A stretch of DNA of 64,000 nucleotides, taken from the NCBI RefSeq assembly GCF_036688685.1, contig NZ_JAQQPS010000015.1:1-64000 (forward strand), in the 5' to 3' direction. The stretch comes from JALYUM01 sp036688685. Its GTDB lineage: Bacteria > Pseudomonadota > Gammaproteobacteria > Burkholderiales > Burkholderiaceae_D. Each line of letters starts with the position of its first letter. The first letter of the stretch is position 1. Below are positions 43,494 through 52,272 of this stretch, in pieces. The position numbers and the translations under genes are program-made. Under the pieces are notes generated by a model that did not search any database, was not told the origin of the DNA, and saw nothing but the letters and a program-made list of their open reading frames with translations.

Positions 43494-44473
43494 AAATGGG
43501 CATGCTGGGTCAGCGTAAAACCGTGGCCGGCGGCCAGCCGTCGCACTGCGCCGGCGCCAATAAATGTCTTGTTGTCGCGCTCGAGGGCTTGCAGCATCCG
43601 TTGCCCGTGGTCGTCGGCGGCGCCGCCTGGCGTGGCCGGGCCGCTGGCGATACGTTCGCCGCTGCCATCGTAGACCTGCATCGCCGCCAGTTCGCCCGCG
43701 TCCAGCCGGGACGCCTGCTGCGCCGACGGCGCCACCAGTTCGGCCGGGTCCCAGCTCGACAGGGCCACGCCGTTCGCACACGCGCTGCGGCGCGCATGCC
43801 AGCTGTCGATGGCGTCGTCGACCTCGGTTGCGCGCACCCCGTGAAAGCGCAACACGGCGCCGCCCGGCGTAGCGGGCGCGCTTGCCGCGGCGTCGAAGAT
43901 GACCAGGCGGTGGCCTTTTTCATCATGGTCGAAGCGCCAGTTCAGGCCTTCGGCGGCGAGCAGGCGGCACAAGAAGGCGTAGTCGTTTTCGCGGTACTGG
44001 GTGCAGATGGCGCGCGGCGCCGGCGCCCGTGCAAGGTCGAACGCGCACTGCACGGCCGGGTAGTCGGCCAGCAGGTCGGCGACGATGGCGCGGACATCCA
44101 TGTCCTGGAACAGGTGGCTGTCGCGGCGCTGCTGCAGTTGCGCCAGCGCCGGTTCGATGCGCAGGCGGTAGCGCGCCAGGCCACCATCGGCACCCAGCGC
44201 GCCGGCGTACGTGCAGATGCCGTGCCAGACGCGCCGGCTGCCATCCGGCTGCAGCAGGCCGATGCAGAGTGCCTCCCCCACCAGCACGTCGATGTCGAGG
44301 TCGGCCGAGGTGGCCAGCGCATCGAGTTCGAACGCGAACAGTGCATTGATGCCTTCGAGGCCAGTAAACTGCTCGGCGACCAGCGCGGCGGCGACAGCTT
44401 GCTGCGTGGCGCAAGCGAGCGTGACGAGGCGCGCATGCTGGGACAGTGCGAGGAGATCGACGAGTGCATTCAT
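43457..44473 (-). CDS. vgrG: VgrG N-terminal part, interrupted by frameshift
   Basis: The product is 338 residues from an ATG at 44473, 8 bp after TssK. The gp27-like domains of VgrG are recognisable: LEGINALFAFELDALA, RVWHGICTYAG, YRLRIEPALAQLQQRRDSHLFQDMDV and CTQYRENDYAFLCRLLAAEGLNW. The frame leaves the VgrG consensus at 43491-43495 (after TLTQHAHF) and stops at 43457. Canonical VgrG continues in the -1 frame with PNGENAFTVLW, so a single C missing near TTTCCG separates the two halves. As it stands no full-length spike would be made without recoding or sequence correction. Confidence 0.88.
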   Translation of the reverse strand: MNALVDLLALSQHARLVTLACATQQAVAAALVAEQFTGLEGINALFAFELDALATSADLDIDVLVGEALCIGLLQPDGSRRVWHGICTYAGALGADGGLARYRLRIEPALAQLQQRRDSHLFQDMDVRAIVADLLADYPAVQCAFDLARAPAPRAICTQYRENDYAFLCRLLAAEGLNWRFDHDEKGHRLVIFDAAASAPATPGGAVLRFHGVRATEVDDAIDSWHARRSACANGVALSSWDPAELVAPSAQQASRLDAGELAAMQVYDGSGERIASGPATPGGAADDHGQRMLQALERDNKTFIGAGAVRRLAAGHGFTLTQHAHFRTARTRLRCYG

Positions 44474-44480
44474 GGCCGGC

Positions 44481-45836
44481 TCACGTGGTCAGCGCAAACA
44501 GCTGGAGTTTCAGTTCGGCGAAGGTAGACGGCACGTAGATCGACACCGTCTGCGCTTTTTTCATGCGCTCGATCATCGGGCCGCGCACATCCAGGCCGAA
44601 GTAGCACATGCCGGGGCGCACCGGCAAGGCCGTCGGCGGCTCGGCCGCGTGGGTCAGCCGCACGCCGGGGGTGGCGGACAGGACACAGTTGTCGACGTCG
44701 TCCGGCGCGCCGACCTTGAAGCGCAGCGGCACCGCCTGCACCAGTTCCAGCGCCGGCATCGCCGCTGCCACCGCGAGATAAAACGTGCTGGTGTCCGTGA
44801 CCTTGCCACCCGCGTAGCTACCCTGGTAATAGCAGGGCCGCACTTGCTCGAGGGCGATGTCGACGAACTGGTTCGAGATCACCGTGCCGAGCAGCTCGTG
44901 GATGATGCGGTGGACGGTCGCGAAGCACGGCCCCGGGTCGCCATGCTGGTAGGCCGGCAGGTCGGCCAGCACCCATTGTTTCGAGAAGGTCATCAGCGCG
45001 CCGGCCACGCCCAGCAATTGCTCGTACAGCCGTTCCGGGTGCAGGGTGGGGTGGTGCAGATGGTGCGACAGCGTGGCGCAGGCGGCGCTGGCCGTGTGCA
45101 GCAGCCAGAACGAGGCGATATCGCCCGAGCGAAATTCGATCACGTTGCGGTTCGGTTCGCGGTGGTGCGCCAGCAGTTCGGCCACGCGCGCCTGCAGCGC
45201 ACCCTGCAAAACGCGCAATTGCTGGTGCAGCGGCGCTGCGCTCTCGATGGACAGGCTGGGGGCGACGAACCCGGGGTCGAGCGTGAAGGCGCCGTCGCCC
45301 AGTGCGCGCACGCGCAACAGCGGCAAGTGCGTGTAGGCGTCGCGCGGCTCGAACTCGGACACCAGGCGTAGCGTCTTTTTCAGATAGGCCAGCTGGGCGT
45401 GCTCGGCCTTGGTGTACAGGTCGGGCGTGTCCTGGTTGGCCTGGACGAAACGCGCCGCATTGCTCGCTTGCCCCGGCTGGCTGAAATTGCCGCCGAACGG
45501 TTTCAGGGCGGGCAGGGCGGCGTAGTAGCTGATGGCCTGGCCGGCGGGGGCGCCGGGATCGAGGTCGATCGGTGCCGGCAACGCGTCGTCCCCGGAGGCG
45601 TCGTCGCCTGGTGCGTCGACCAGCTCGCCATCGGGAAAGCGCAGCGACAGGCGCAACAGGCGCAGCTTGCCGCTGGCGAGCGCCTCGACGTCGACCTCGA
45701 GATGCTGCACGCCCCATGCAAACGGGTGGACCGCGCGCAGGCTCGCATGCAGGCGCTGCTCATGGTATTGGTCTTGCTGCTGGAAATGGTGGGGCCGCAG
45801 GAACAGGCCTTCTCCCCACAGAACTTTGCCGCTCAT
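44481..45836 (-). CDS. tssK: TssK, T6SS baseplate-membrane connector
   Basis: The product is 451 residues from the ATG at 45836 (MSGKVLWGEGLFLRPHHFQQQD, the standard TssK start); a longer upstream frame is not used. TssK is trimeric and joins the baseplate to the TssJLM membrane complex. The N-terminal shoulder, the helical neck and the C-terminal head with YLAVAAAMPALELVQAVPLRFKVGAPDDV and the last SIYVPSTFAELKLQLFAL match the family across its length of about 450 residues. It heads the minus-strand operon with vgrG and is divergent from tssF across a 198-bp promoter region. Confidence 0.95.
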   Translation of the reverse strand: MSGKVLWGEGLFLRPHHFQQQDQYHEQRLHASLRAVHPFAWGVQHLEVDVEALASGKLRLLRLSLRFPDGELVDAPGDDASGDDALPAPIDLDPGAPAGQAISYYAALPALKPFGGNFSQPGQASNAARFVQANQDTPDLYTKAEHAQLAYLKKTLRLVSEFEPRDAYTHLPLLRVRALGDGAFTLDPGFVAPSLSIESAAPLHQQLRVLQGALQARVAELLAHHREPNRNVIEFRSGDIASFWLLHTASAACATLSHHLHHPTLHPERLYEQLLGVAGALMTFSKQWVLADLPAYQHGDPGPCFATVHRIIHELLGTVISNQFVDIALEQVRPCYYQGSYAGGKVTDTSTFYLAVAAAMPALELVQAVPLRFKVGAPDDVDNCVLSATPGVRLTHAAEPPTALPVRPGMCYFGLDVRGPMIERMKKAQTVSIYVPSTFAELKLQLFALTT

Positions 45837-46034
45837 CTGCGTGCCTTTCGCTGTATTTGCTGATGGTTGCCCGCAATCAAGCCGATCAACATAGCCGTTC
45901 GGCTTTACCCGCGGCAGGTAAAACGGGTGTGCTTGCGCTCGCTCAAGCGCACTGTGGCGCGCGCCCGTTTGCACTTTTTTTTCGTGCCCGGTTGTGTGAA
46001 TATGGTTGCTGGTCGGCAATCACGGGAGCGCACA

Positions 46035-47879
46035 GTGGAAGACTTGTTGCCTTACTACGAGCGGGAATTGGGCTTCCTGCGCACCTATTCGCGCGAATTC
46101 GCCACGCGCTACCCGAAGATCGCCGGGCGCCTGTTGCTGGGCGGCGGCGCCTGCGAAGACCCGCACATCGAACGCATGATCGAAGCGTTTGCGCTGCTCA
46201 ATGCACGCATCGCGAAGCGCCTCGACGACGACTATCCCGAGTTCACCGAAGCCTTGTTCGATGTGCTCTACCCGCACTTCCTGCGCCCGTTTCCGTCCTG
46301 TTCGATCGCCCGCTTCGACTACGCCGGCGTGGCCAAACAGCTCAGCGGCGCGGGCATACTCCCGCGCCACACCACCATGACCAGCCGGCCCGTGTGCGGC
46401 GGGCCATGCACCTTCCGCACCGCGTTCGCCATCAGCGTGGCGCCGCTGGCCCTGGTTGCGGCGCGCTTCGACGCCATCACCAGCCACCCGGCGGCGGTGC
46501 GCGTGCCGGCGGGCGCGGCGGCCTCGCTCAGCATCACGCTCGAGAGCGTCAGCGAGCAGGGCGGCGTGGCGCAGCACGGCGTGCAGCGGCTGCGCGTGTT
46601 CATCGACGGCGAACCGACATTTTGCGCAGCGCTGCGCGATACCCTGTTCATGCGCGCCGTAGCGGCCTGGGTCGAACTTCCCGGCAGCGGGCGCTGGAGC
46701 GCGCTGCCGGCCGTGCCGCTGGCCCCGGCCGGGTTTGGCGACGACGAGGCGCTGATCGACTTTCCGGCGCGCTCGCACAGCGCTTACCGCCTGCTCACCG
46801 AGTACTTCTGCTTTCCCGAAAAATTCAACTTCTTCGATATCGACCTGGCCGCGATCGGCGCCGCCATTCCAGCCGGCGCCAAGGCGGTGACGCTGCACCT
46901 GGCGCTGGCCGGACTGCGCAGCGATTCGTCCACCGCGCGTACCCTCGGCGCGCTGTCGGCCCAGCACCTGTTGCTTGGCTGCAGCCCGGTCGTGAACCTG
47001 TTTTCACAGCGCGGCGACCCGATCCAACTGAGCCATACCAAAACCAGTTATCCGGTCTTGCCCGACGGGCGTCGGCCGTACGGCTTCGACGTGTATTCGA
47101 TCGATGCGGTCAGCATGGTGCGCCAGGGGCCGCAAGGGGAAACCATCACCGAATTCCGGCCGTTCTACAGCCTGCGTCACGGGCAGGCGCCCGAGCAGAG
47201 CGGCCACTACTGGATCATGCGGCGCGACGAGCACATGGCCGTACTGAACCCCGGTTACGAAACCGAAATCACCATCGTCGACATCGATTTCGATCCGGCC
47301 GACGTCGAGGTGCACACGCTGTCGATCCAGCTCACCGGCACCAACCGCGACCACCCGAGCCAGTTGCTGTACAACCAGCCGGAAGGCGACATGGTGCTGG
47401 TTGGCAGCAACGACATGAGCGCCATCCGGCTGCTGCGCAAACCCACGCCCAGCTGGCGCTTTGCGCGCGTGGGCGGCGTGCACTGGCGCCTCATTTCGCA
47501 CCTGTCGCTCAATCACCTGTCCCTGTCCGACGGCGGCCTCGACAGTTTTCGCGAAATGCTGACCCTGTACGATCTGCCGCGTTCACCGTCCACCCAGCGT
47601 CAGATCGGCGGCATCCACGGCATTGCCTACCGCAGCGCCACCAGCTGGCTGCCGGGCAACCCGTTCGCCTGCCTGGTACGTGGCCTGGAAGTGCGCCTGA
47701 CCATCGATGAAGATGCGTTCATCGGCAGCGGTATCCACGCGTTTGCCCAGGTCATCGAGCGCTTCCTGGGCCTGTACGTGCATGCCAACAGTTTTACCCA
47801 GCTGACCATCGTGTCCGTAAAAACGGGAGAATCATTATTGACATGCCCACCCCGCAGCGGCGATTTGCGCCTGCTGTAA
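46035..47879 (+). CDS. tssF: TssF, T6SS baseplate subunit
   Basis: The product is 614 residues from a GTG at 46035, with GGGAG at 46024-46028 and the standard start VEDLLPYYERELGFLRTYSREF; ATG at 46002 would add 11 residues without a site. The sequence matches TssF (ImpG/VasA): YPKIAGRLLLGGGACEDPHIERMIEAFALLNARIAKRLDDDYPEF, then YPHFLRPFPSCSIARF, and a C-terminal segment with FGSG/FAQVIERFLGLYVHANSFTQL. TssF forms the (TssF)2-TssG baseplate wedge. It overlaps tssG by 37 bp, which couples translation of the two partners. Confidence 0.95.
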   Translation: MEDLLPYYERELGFLRTYSREFATRYPKIAGRLLLGGGACEDPHIERMIEAFALLNARIAKRLDDDYPEFTEALFDVLYPHFLRPFPSCSIARFDYAGVAKQLSGAGILPRHTTMTSRPVCGGPCTFRTAFAISVAPLALVAARFDAITSHPAAVRVPAGAAASLSITLESVSEQGGVAQHGVQRLRVFIDGEPTFCAALRDTLFMRAVAAWVELPGSGRWSALPAVPLAPAGFGDDEALIDFPARSHSAYRLLTEYFCFPEKFNFFDIDLAAIGAAIPAGAKAVTLHLALAGLRSDSSTARTLGALSAQHLLLGCSPVVNLFSQRGDPIQLSHTKTSYPVLPDGRRPYGFDVYSIDAVSMVRQGPQGETITEFRPFYSLRHGQAPEQSGHYWIMRRDEHMAVLNPGYETEITIVDIDFDPADVEVHTLSIQLTGTNRDHPSQLLYNQPEGDMVLVGSNDMSAIRLLRKPTPSWRFARVGGVHWRLISHLSLNHLSLSDGGLDSFREMLTLYDLPRSPSTQRQIGGIHGIAYRSATSWLPGNPFACLVRGLEVRLTIDEDAFIGSGIHAFAQVIERFLGLYVHANSFTQLTIVSVKTGESLLTCPPRSGDLRLL

Positions 47880-48967
47880 TCGCCCGCCTGTTTGCGCAGC
47901 CGCAGCGTTTCGCTTATTTTCAGGCGGTGCGCCTGGTTGAGCTATGGCTCAAGCGCCACGGCCGCGCCGCCGAGCGCCACCTGCCGCGTGGCGCGCTGGT
48001 GGCGCGCTACCTGCGCTTCGACAATTCGACCTCGTTCGCGTTTCCCGTGCACCAGTTGGAGGCGATCACGCCAGTGCCGCGCACGCTCGCGCGCGAGGCC
48101 GCGGCACTGGCTGCCGCCGTGCAGGACGGCAGCCTGCAGGCGATCCACCTGACGCCGACCTTCATGGGCCTGCTCGGTGGCCACGGCGCCTTGCCGGCCC
48201 ACTACACCGAGCGCATCGCGGCGCACGTGGCGGCCGAAAAAGACGAGGGCGTGCGCGCCTTCTTCGACAGCTTTTCCAGCCGCACGCTGGCGCTGTTTTA
48301 TGACGCCTGGCGCAAATACCGGGTCGAGCTGCAATACGAGGTGCAGGGGCGCGACCATTTCCTGCCGCTGGTGCTGGGCCTGGCAGGCCTCGGCAACCCG
48401 AGCCTGCGCCGGCGCCTGCTCGACGAAGCGGGCGGGCATGTGCTGGACGAATCGCTGGCATACTTTGCGGCGGCGCTGCAGCACCGGCCCGCGTCGGGCG
48501 CGCAGATCGCCCGCGTGCTGGGCGACTATTTCGACCGCCCGGTGCGCGCTGAACAATTTATTGGCAGCTGGTACGGCGTGCCGGCCGGCCAGCAAACCAC
48601 GCTGGGCGGGCCCAACGCGCTGCTGGGTGCGGGCGCCCTGGCAGGTGCACTCGTGTGGCAGCGCGATCTGCGCCTGCGCTTGGTCATCGGCCCGCTCGAC
48701 CACGCCGGCCTGCAAGCCTTTCTGCCCGGCGGCGCGGCGGCGCGTGCCCTGCACAGCATCGTGACGATGCTGACCGGGACGGCGCTGGAATACGAAGTGC
48801 AGCTGGTGTTGCGGGCGCCAGATGTCCATGGCGTGCAACTGGCCGGGCCGGCGCCGGCCCCAGCGCCAACTTTGCCCGCAGGCCGGCTCGGCTGGGACAG
48901 TTACCTGCTGTCGGCTGCCTCTGACCGCGAGCGCGACGACGTTCGCTACCTGGTCGGGCCGGGCTGA
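47843..48967 (+). CDS. tssG: TssG, T6SS baseplate subunit
   Basis: The product is 374 residues from the ATG at 47843, within the end of tssF. Family features are the N-terminal FAQPQRFAYFQAVRLVELW, RYLRFDNSTSFAFP, FMGLLGGHGALPAHYTE and AFFDSFSSRTLALFYDAWRKYR, then GSWYGVPAGQQTTLGG and LGWDSYLLSAASDRERDDVRYLV near the end. TssG (ImpH/VasB) binds two TssF in the wedge. The segment ending at its stop is the last T6SS gene on the plus strand in the window; the sheath, ClpV, Hcp and the TssJLM genes are not present here. Confidence 0.95.
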   Translation: MPTPQRRFAPAVIARLFAQPQRFAYFQAVRLVELWLKRHGRAAERHLPRGALVARYLRFDNSTSFAFPVHQLEAITPVPRTLAREAAALAAAVQDGSLQAIHLTPTFMGLLGGHGALPAHYTERIAAHVAAEKDEGVRAFFDSFSSRTLALFYDAWRKYRVELQYEVQGRDHFLPLVLGLAGLGNPSLRRRLLDEAGGHVLDESLAYFAAALQHRPASGAQIARVLGDYFDRPVRAEQFIGSWYGVPAGQQTTLGGPNALLGAGALAGALVWQRDLRLRLVIGPLDHAGLQAFLPGGAAARALHSIVTMLTGTALEYEVQLVLRAPDVHGVQLAGPAPAPAPTLPAGRLGWDSYLLSAASDRERDDVRYLVGPG

Positions 48968-49285
48968 CTGGGTAAGCCGGCCCTTGCCTGGCCCTCCGTT
49001 GTCGGGTCAAACGACGAAACACCACGACGTTTTAGCGAAATAACATCCACCTGTTGTGCATACGCCGCACATCCGCTGCTGCGCATGCATCCATCCAGCA
49101 CCGCTCTTTTTTGACAAACTTTGTTCATGTCAGAGTGGAAACTGCTCGTCTCCCGCGCACGCGTACCACGATTTTTCCTTGTTGTCCGTTGGAATTAAAC
49201 ATTACTCTGAAAAAATGTTGCCGCATATAATTAAACATCCGCCATGCATACGCGTTGGCCTGTTGTTCCGCCTCCTGGAGAACCA
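48968..49285. promoter_or_regulatory. Intergenic promoter region of the exported-protein operon
   Basis: There is no gene in this 318-bp stretch. A perfect -10 hexamer TATAAT sits at 49226-49231, with only a weak -35 (TTACTC near 49202). Transcription from about 49238 would leave a 48-nt leader before a TTG start at 49286. A separate TTGACA at 49111-49116 has no good partner -10. Confidence 0.4.
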
Positions 49286-50461
49286 TTGAATTCGCAAAAA
49301 GCGCTGACCCAGCCATTTCTGCATGTCGCCCGTTGCCTGATGCTCGGCGCTTTGCTCCACCTCTCCACGGCCAGTGCGGCCGATGTCGCGCTGGCCGGTT
49401 TTGCCTACGCCGGCGACCTTGCCTCCAGTGCAGCGCGTTTCCCCGTCACCAAACAGCTCGAAGCGAGCCTTGGACCGCGCGGCATCAACGTCATGCTCGA
49501 CAAGGCCATGCAGGGCAAGACGCCGGACAATTTCACGCTGGTGCCGCGCATCGAGAGCCTGGCCGGTCGCGACCAGGCGGTGGCCGTGGCGCTGGTGATG
49601 ACCAGTGAGATGGTCAGCACCGAGGAAATCGGCGGTGTGGTGAAACTGACCGTGCAACTGCGCGGCCAGGCCATGTTCTTCGATTTCAAATCGAAAACAG
49701 TGTTGCGCGCCTATCCCCTCAGCTTCGCCTACCTTGATGTGCTGGCGCAGGCGCCGACGCAGGAACAGATCGCCGAGCGCATGCTGGCCCTGTACCAAGG
49801 CACGAATGGCAAGCCTGGCATCCTGGCGCGCTTTGCAACTGCGGTCAACCGTGCCAGCCTGCCGGCCAATGTGCCGCGCTTCGTTCAGGTCGGCAAAGTC
49901 ACCATCGGCGACGAGGCGCGCGCCGCCTTTCCGCCCGAACTGGCCAACGGCGCCGGCGAAGCGTGGATTGCGGACATGTTTGGCGAAGCCCTGTCCGCCA
50001 AGCTTGGCATTCCCATCCTGCCGTATGCCAAGGGTTACGCGATTGGGAATGTGATGTCGATGACCATCGGCGACAGCACGGTGTTCAACTTGAAACTGCC
50101 GGAGCCGGATTATGTGTTGTCGGCCGACGTGGTCAAGCTCAAGAAAATCGTCTACTCCGAACAGGCCGCCGGCAAGAGCTTCGTCTACGGCACCCAGATG
50201 GACCTGCGCCTGGAAGAGCCGATGTCCGGCAAGGCTTATCTGCACAGCCTGGTGAAAAACGGTGAAGTCAAAGTGGTCTCCGCCCACCAGACCACACTCG
50301 ACGATTTTCCTGCGTATGAAGACGCGATGCGGGGCCTGTTCACCAAGCTGGCGCGCGCCATCGGCGGGGAAGAAGCGGCATGGCTGAAATCTGCCGCGGC
50401 CGCCCCGGATATCAACCAACAAATGACCACCACCCGAGACCTCCTCCTGTTATGCAAATGA
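49286..50461 (+). CDS. Exported protein of unknown function, first of a four-gene envelope operon
   Basis: The product is 391 residues from a TTG at 49286, preferred because GGAG lies 5 nt upstream and the ATG at 49244 would leave a leader of only about 6 nt. The signal peptide ends TASA-ADVA. The mature protein is mixed alpha/beta: VALAGFAYAGD at the start, KLTVQLRGQAMFFDFKSKTVL in the middle and VFNLKLPEPDYVLSADVVKLKKI near the end. No lipobox or membrane span follows. I do not recognise the family. It overlaps the next gene by 4 bp (ATGA at 50458). Confidence 0.75.
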   Translation: MNSQKALTQPFLHVARCLMLGALLHLSTASAADVALAGFAYAGDLASSAARFPVTKQLEASLGPRGINVMLDKAMQGKTPDNFTLVPRIESLAGRDQAVAVALVMTSEMVSTEEIGGVVKLTVQLRGQAMFFDFKSKTVLRAYPLSFAYLDVLAQAPTQEQIAERMLALYQGTNGKPGILARFATAVNRASLPANVPRFVQVGKVTIGDEARAAFPPELANGAGEAWIADMFGEALSAKLGIPILPYAKGYAIGNVMSMTIGDSTVFNLKLPEPDYVLSADVVKLKKIVYSEQAAGKSFVYGTQMDLRLEEPMSGKAYLHSLVKNGEVKVVSAHQTTLDDFPAYEDAMRGLFTKLARAIGGEEAAWLKSAAAAPDINQQMTTTRDLLLLCK

Positions 50462-51579
50462 AACTGACCCTTCTTATGGCCGCCTTGCTGGCCACCTCCG
50501 CCGCCCATGCCGACGTCGTCACCGCCAAGGGCAAAGCGTCGGTGAAATACACTGAACGCTCGGTGAATGCCGAAAGCAAGGAGCGCGCCGTGTTTGCGGC
50601 CCAGATGAAAGCGATCGAAATGTACTTCGCCGAGGCCGGCGATGCGCAGGCAGAAAACCTGGACGCGATTCGCGAAACCATCCGCAAGGATCCGGAGCGC
50701 TTCATCCTCGAATCGACCACCCTGCAGGAAGACGACCGCACCGACCTGCACCAGTACACCGCCGTCGTGCGCGTGTCGCTCAATGGCTCGAACCTGCGCA
50801 ACGCACTGAAGAAAGCGTCACCGGTCGGCGCGGCCGGCGAGAAATCGCAACTGGCCTTCGTGCTGGTGTCGCGCCAGGTCGATGCACAGACCAGTTTTGA
50901 CGCCCGCGTCACCAAGCGCGCTGTCGTCACCGCCAACGGACAGGCAACGGCTTCACGCAGCGAAAAGGGCAGCGAAGGCGAAGCCGTCGGCGCAAGCAAG
51001 GTCAGCACCAATGCCAACAAGAACGTCAAGGCCAGCTATGCGGTCGAGCGCGGCGTGACGGTCGAGACGGGCGGCTCCACCGTGCAACGTGCGGACCAAT
51101 CGACCTGGAAATTGATTCCCAGCCAAAATCTGAATTCCGTCATCACCCAGATCTTCAAAACCTCCGGCTACCGCGTGGTGGATGCGGCGTTTGTCGAGCC
51201 GATGACCAACGGGACATTCAAAGTGGCCGAGGTCGAAAACGATTACCGCAACGGCAACGACCTGAAAAGCGGCACGCTGGCGACGGTCGTCAACGGCATG
51301 CGGATTGCCAAGGTGCGCTATGTGGCGCTGGGCACGCTCGACGTCGGCCAGGCCGGCACCGATCCCGCCACCGGCCTGATGCGCGTTGCCGTCACGGCGA
51401 ATGCCAAGGTGCTCGACCTGGGCCAGGGCATTCCGGAAACCGTCGCGGTGGCCGGCCCGGCCCAGTACGCCGGCACCGGTCCGACCGAGGACGAAGCCCG
51501 TACCAATGCCCTGAAAATTGCTGCCCAGACCGTTTCGCGCGAATTGACCAGCCAGCTGGCCAACGCCGGTCTGCGCTGA
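50458..51579 (+). CDS. Exported protein with LPP20/FlgT-like domain
   Basis: The product is 373 residues from the ATG at 50458, in an ATGA overlap with the gene before; an ATG at 50452 is also in frame. The signal peptide ends AHA-DVVT. The N-terminal domain (VTAKGKASVKYTERSVNAESKERAVFAAQMKAIEMYF) has the repeated 'ERAVxxAxxxAIE' helix of the LPP20/FlgT N-terminal group. A polar low-complexity stretch then separates it from a C-terminal domain with SGYRVVDAAFVEP and ATGLMRVAVTANAKVLDLG. Outer-membrane or periplasmic assembly is likely. No flagellar genes are nearby. Confidence 0.75.
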   Translation: MKLTLLMAALLATSAAHADVVTAKGKASVKYTERSVNAESKERAVFAAQMKAIEMYFAEAGDAQAENLDAIRETIRKDPERFILESTTLQEDDRTDLHQYTAVVRVSLNGSNLRNALKKASPVGAAGEKSQLAFVLVSRQVDAQTSFDARVTKRAVVTANGQATASRSEKGSEGEAVGASKVSTNANKNVKASYAVERGVTVETGGSTVQRADQSTWKLIPSQNLNSVITQIFKTSGYRVVDAAFVEPMTNGTFKVAEVENDYRNGNDLKSGTLATVVNGMRIAKVRYVALGTLDVGQAGTDPATGLMRVAVTANAKVLDLGQGIPETVAVAGPAQYAGTGPTEDEARTNALKIAAQTVSRELTSQLANAGLR

Positions 51580-51623
51580 TTCTTCCTTACTTTTTCCCCC
51601 GTTCCATTACCCTGGAGTTTTAC

Positions 51624-52268
51624 ATGACCCGTCTTGCCGCAGCACTTGTTGTCACCTTGATCACGCTCGCTCCTGTCGCCCAGGCCCAGTTCAGTATGCC
51701 TAGCCTGCCGGGCGTTGGTGGCAAAGCCGCCGGCTCCGGCGACCTGAGCGGATCGCAGGACGCGCTGGTCAAGCAATACGTCGATGCCAACAAAACTGTT
51801 TTGCAAGCCAATGCCCAGATCGCCGACGCCGTCGGACTGAAAGATGAAGCGGCGACCATGCGCGCCAGCAGCGAAAGCCTGACCGATGGCGCCACCAAGG
51901 GCAACCTGGCCGATGCCGACAAGGTGACCAGCGAGAACAGCAAAAAATTGACCGCTAAACTCAACGACAGCACCACCGTGCTAGATGCCGAAGGCAAGAA
52001 GAAATTCACGGCCGGCCTGGTGACGATGGCCAGCGGGATGGTGAAGTACGTTGCGATGAAGCCGAATTTCCAGTCGTTTTCGAGCAGTCTGAAAGGCGCG
52101 TCACCGATGATGTTGCCGAAGCTGCAAAATGGTGTCTACGTCGTCAGCTCGCTGCCGGGCAATGCGAAGAATCTGGGTTCGGCGCTGTCGAACGCGGTCA
52201 GCTTTGCCAAGTCGCATGACATCACGGTACCGAAAGAAGCGACGTCGGCACTCGGCGCCGGTTTCTGA
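51624..52268 (+). CDS. Small exported helical protein of the envelope operon
   Basis: The product is 214 residues; GGAG at 51613-51616 precedes the ATG. The signal peptide ends AQA-QFSM. The mature protein is a four- or five-helix alpha protein rich in Ala/Ser/Lys with VKQYVDANKTVLQANAQIADAVGL and QSFSSSLKGASPMMLPKLQNGVYVVSSLPGNAKNL. It contains no cysteine, lipobox or membrane segment. The family is not recognised. Position between LPP20-like and FlgT-like genes suggests a soluble partner in the periplasm. Confidence 0.75.
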   Translation: MTRLAAALVVTLITLAPVAQAQFSMPSLPGVGGKAAGSGDLSGSQDALVKQYVDANKTVLQANAQIADAVGLKDEAATMRASSESLTDGATKGNLADADKVTSENSKKLTAKLNDSTTVLDAEGKKKFTAGLVTMASGMVKYVAMKPNFQSFSSSLKGASPMMLPKLQNGVYVVSSLPGNAKNLGSALSNAVSFAKSHDITVPKEATSALGAGF

Positions 52269-52272
52269 TCGT

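Noticed and set aside
43480..43500. Programmed -1 frameshift in vgrG
   Set aside because: No slippery heptamer of the X XXY YYZ form and no downstream pseudoknot is apparent; a deletion or base-calling error is simpler.
49244..49288. ATG at 49244 as start of the first exported protein
   Set aside because: It would leave about six nucleotides after the predicted TATAAT promoter start and has no ribosome site; TTG at 49286 has GGAG.
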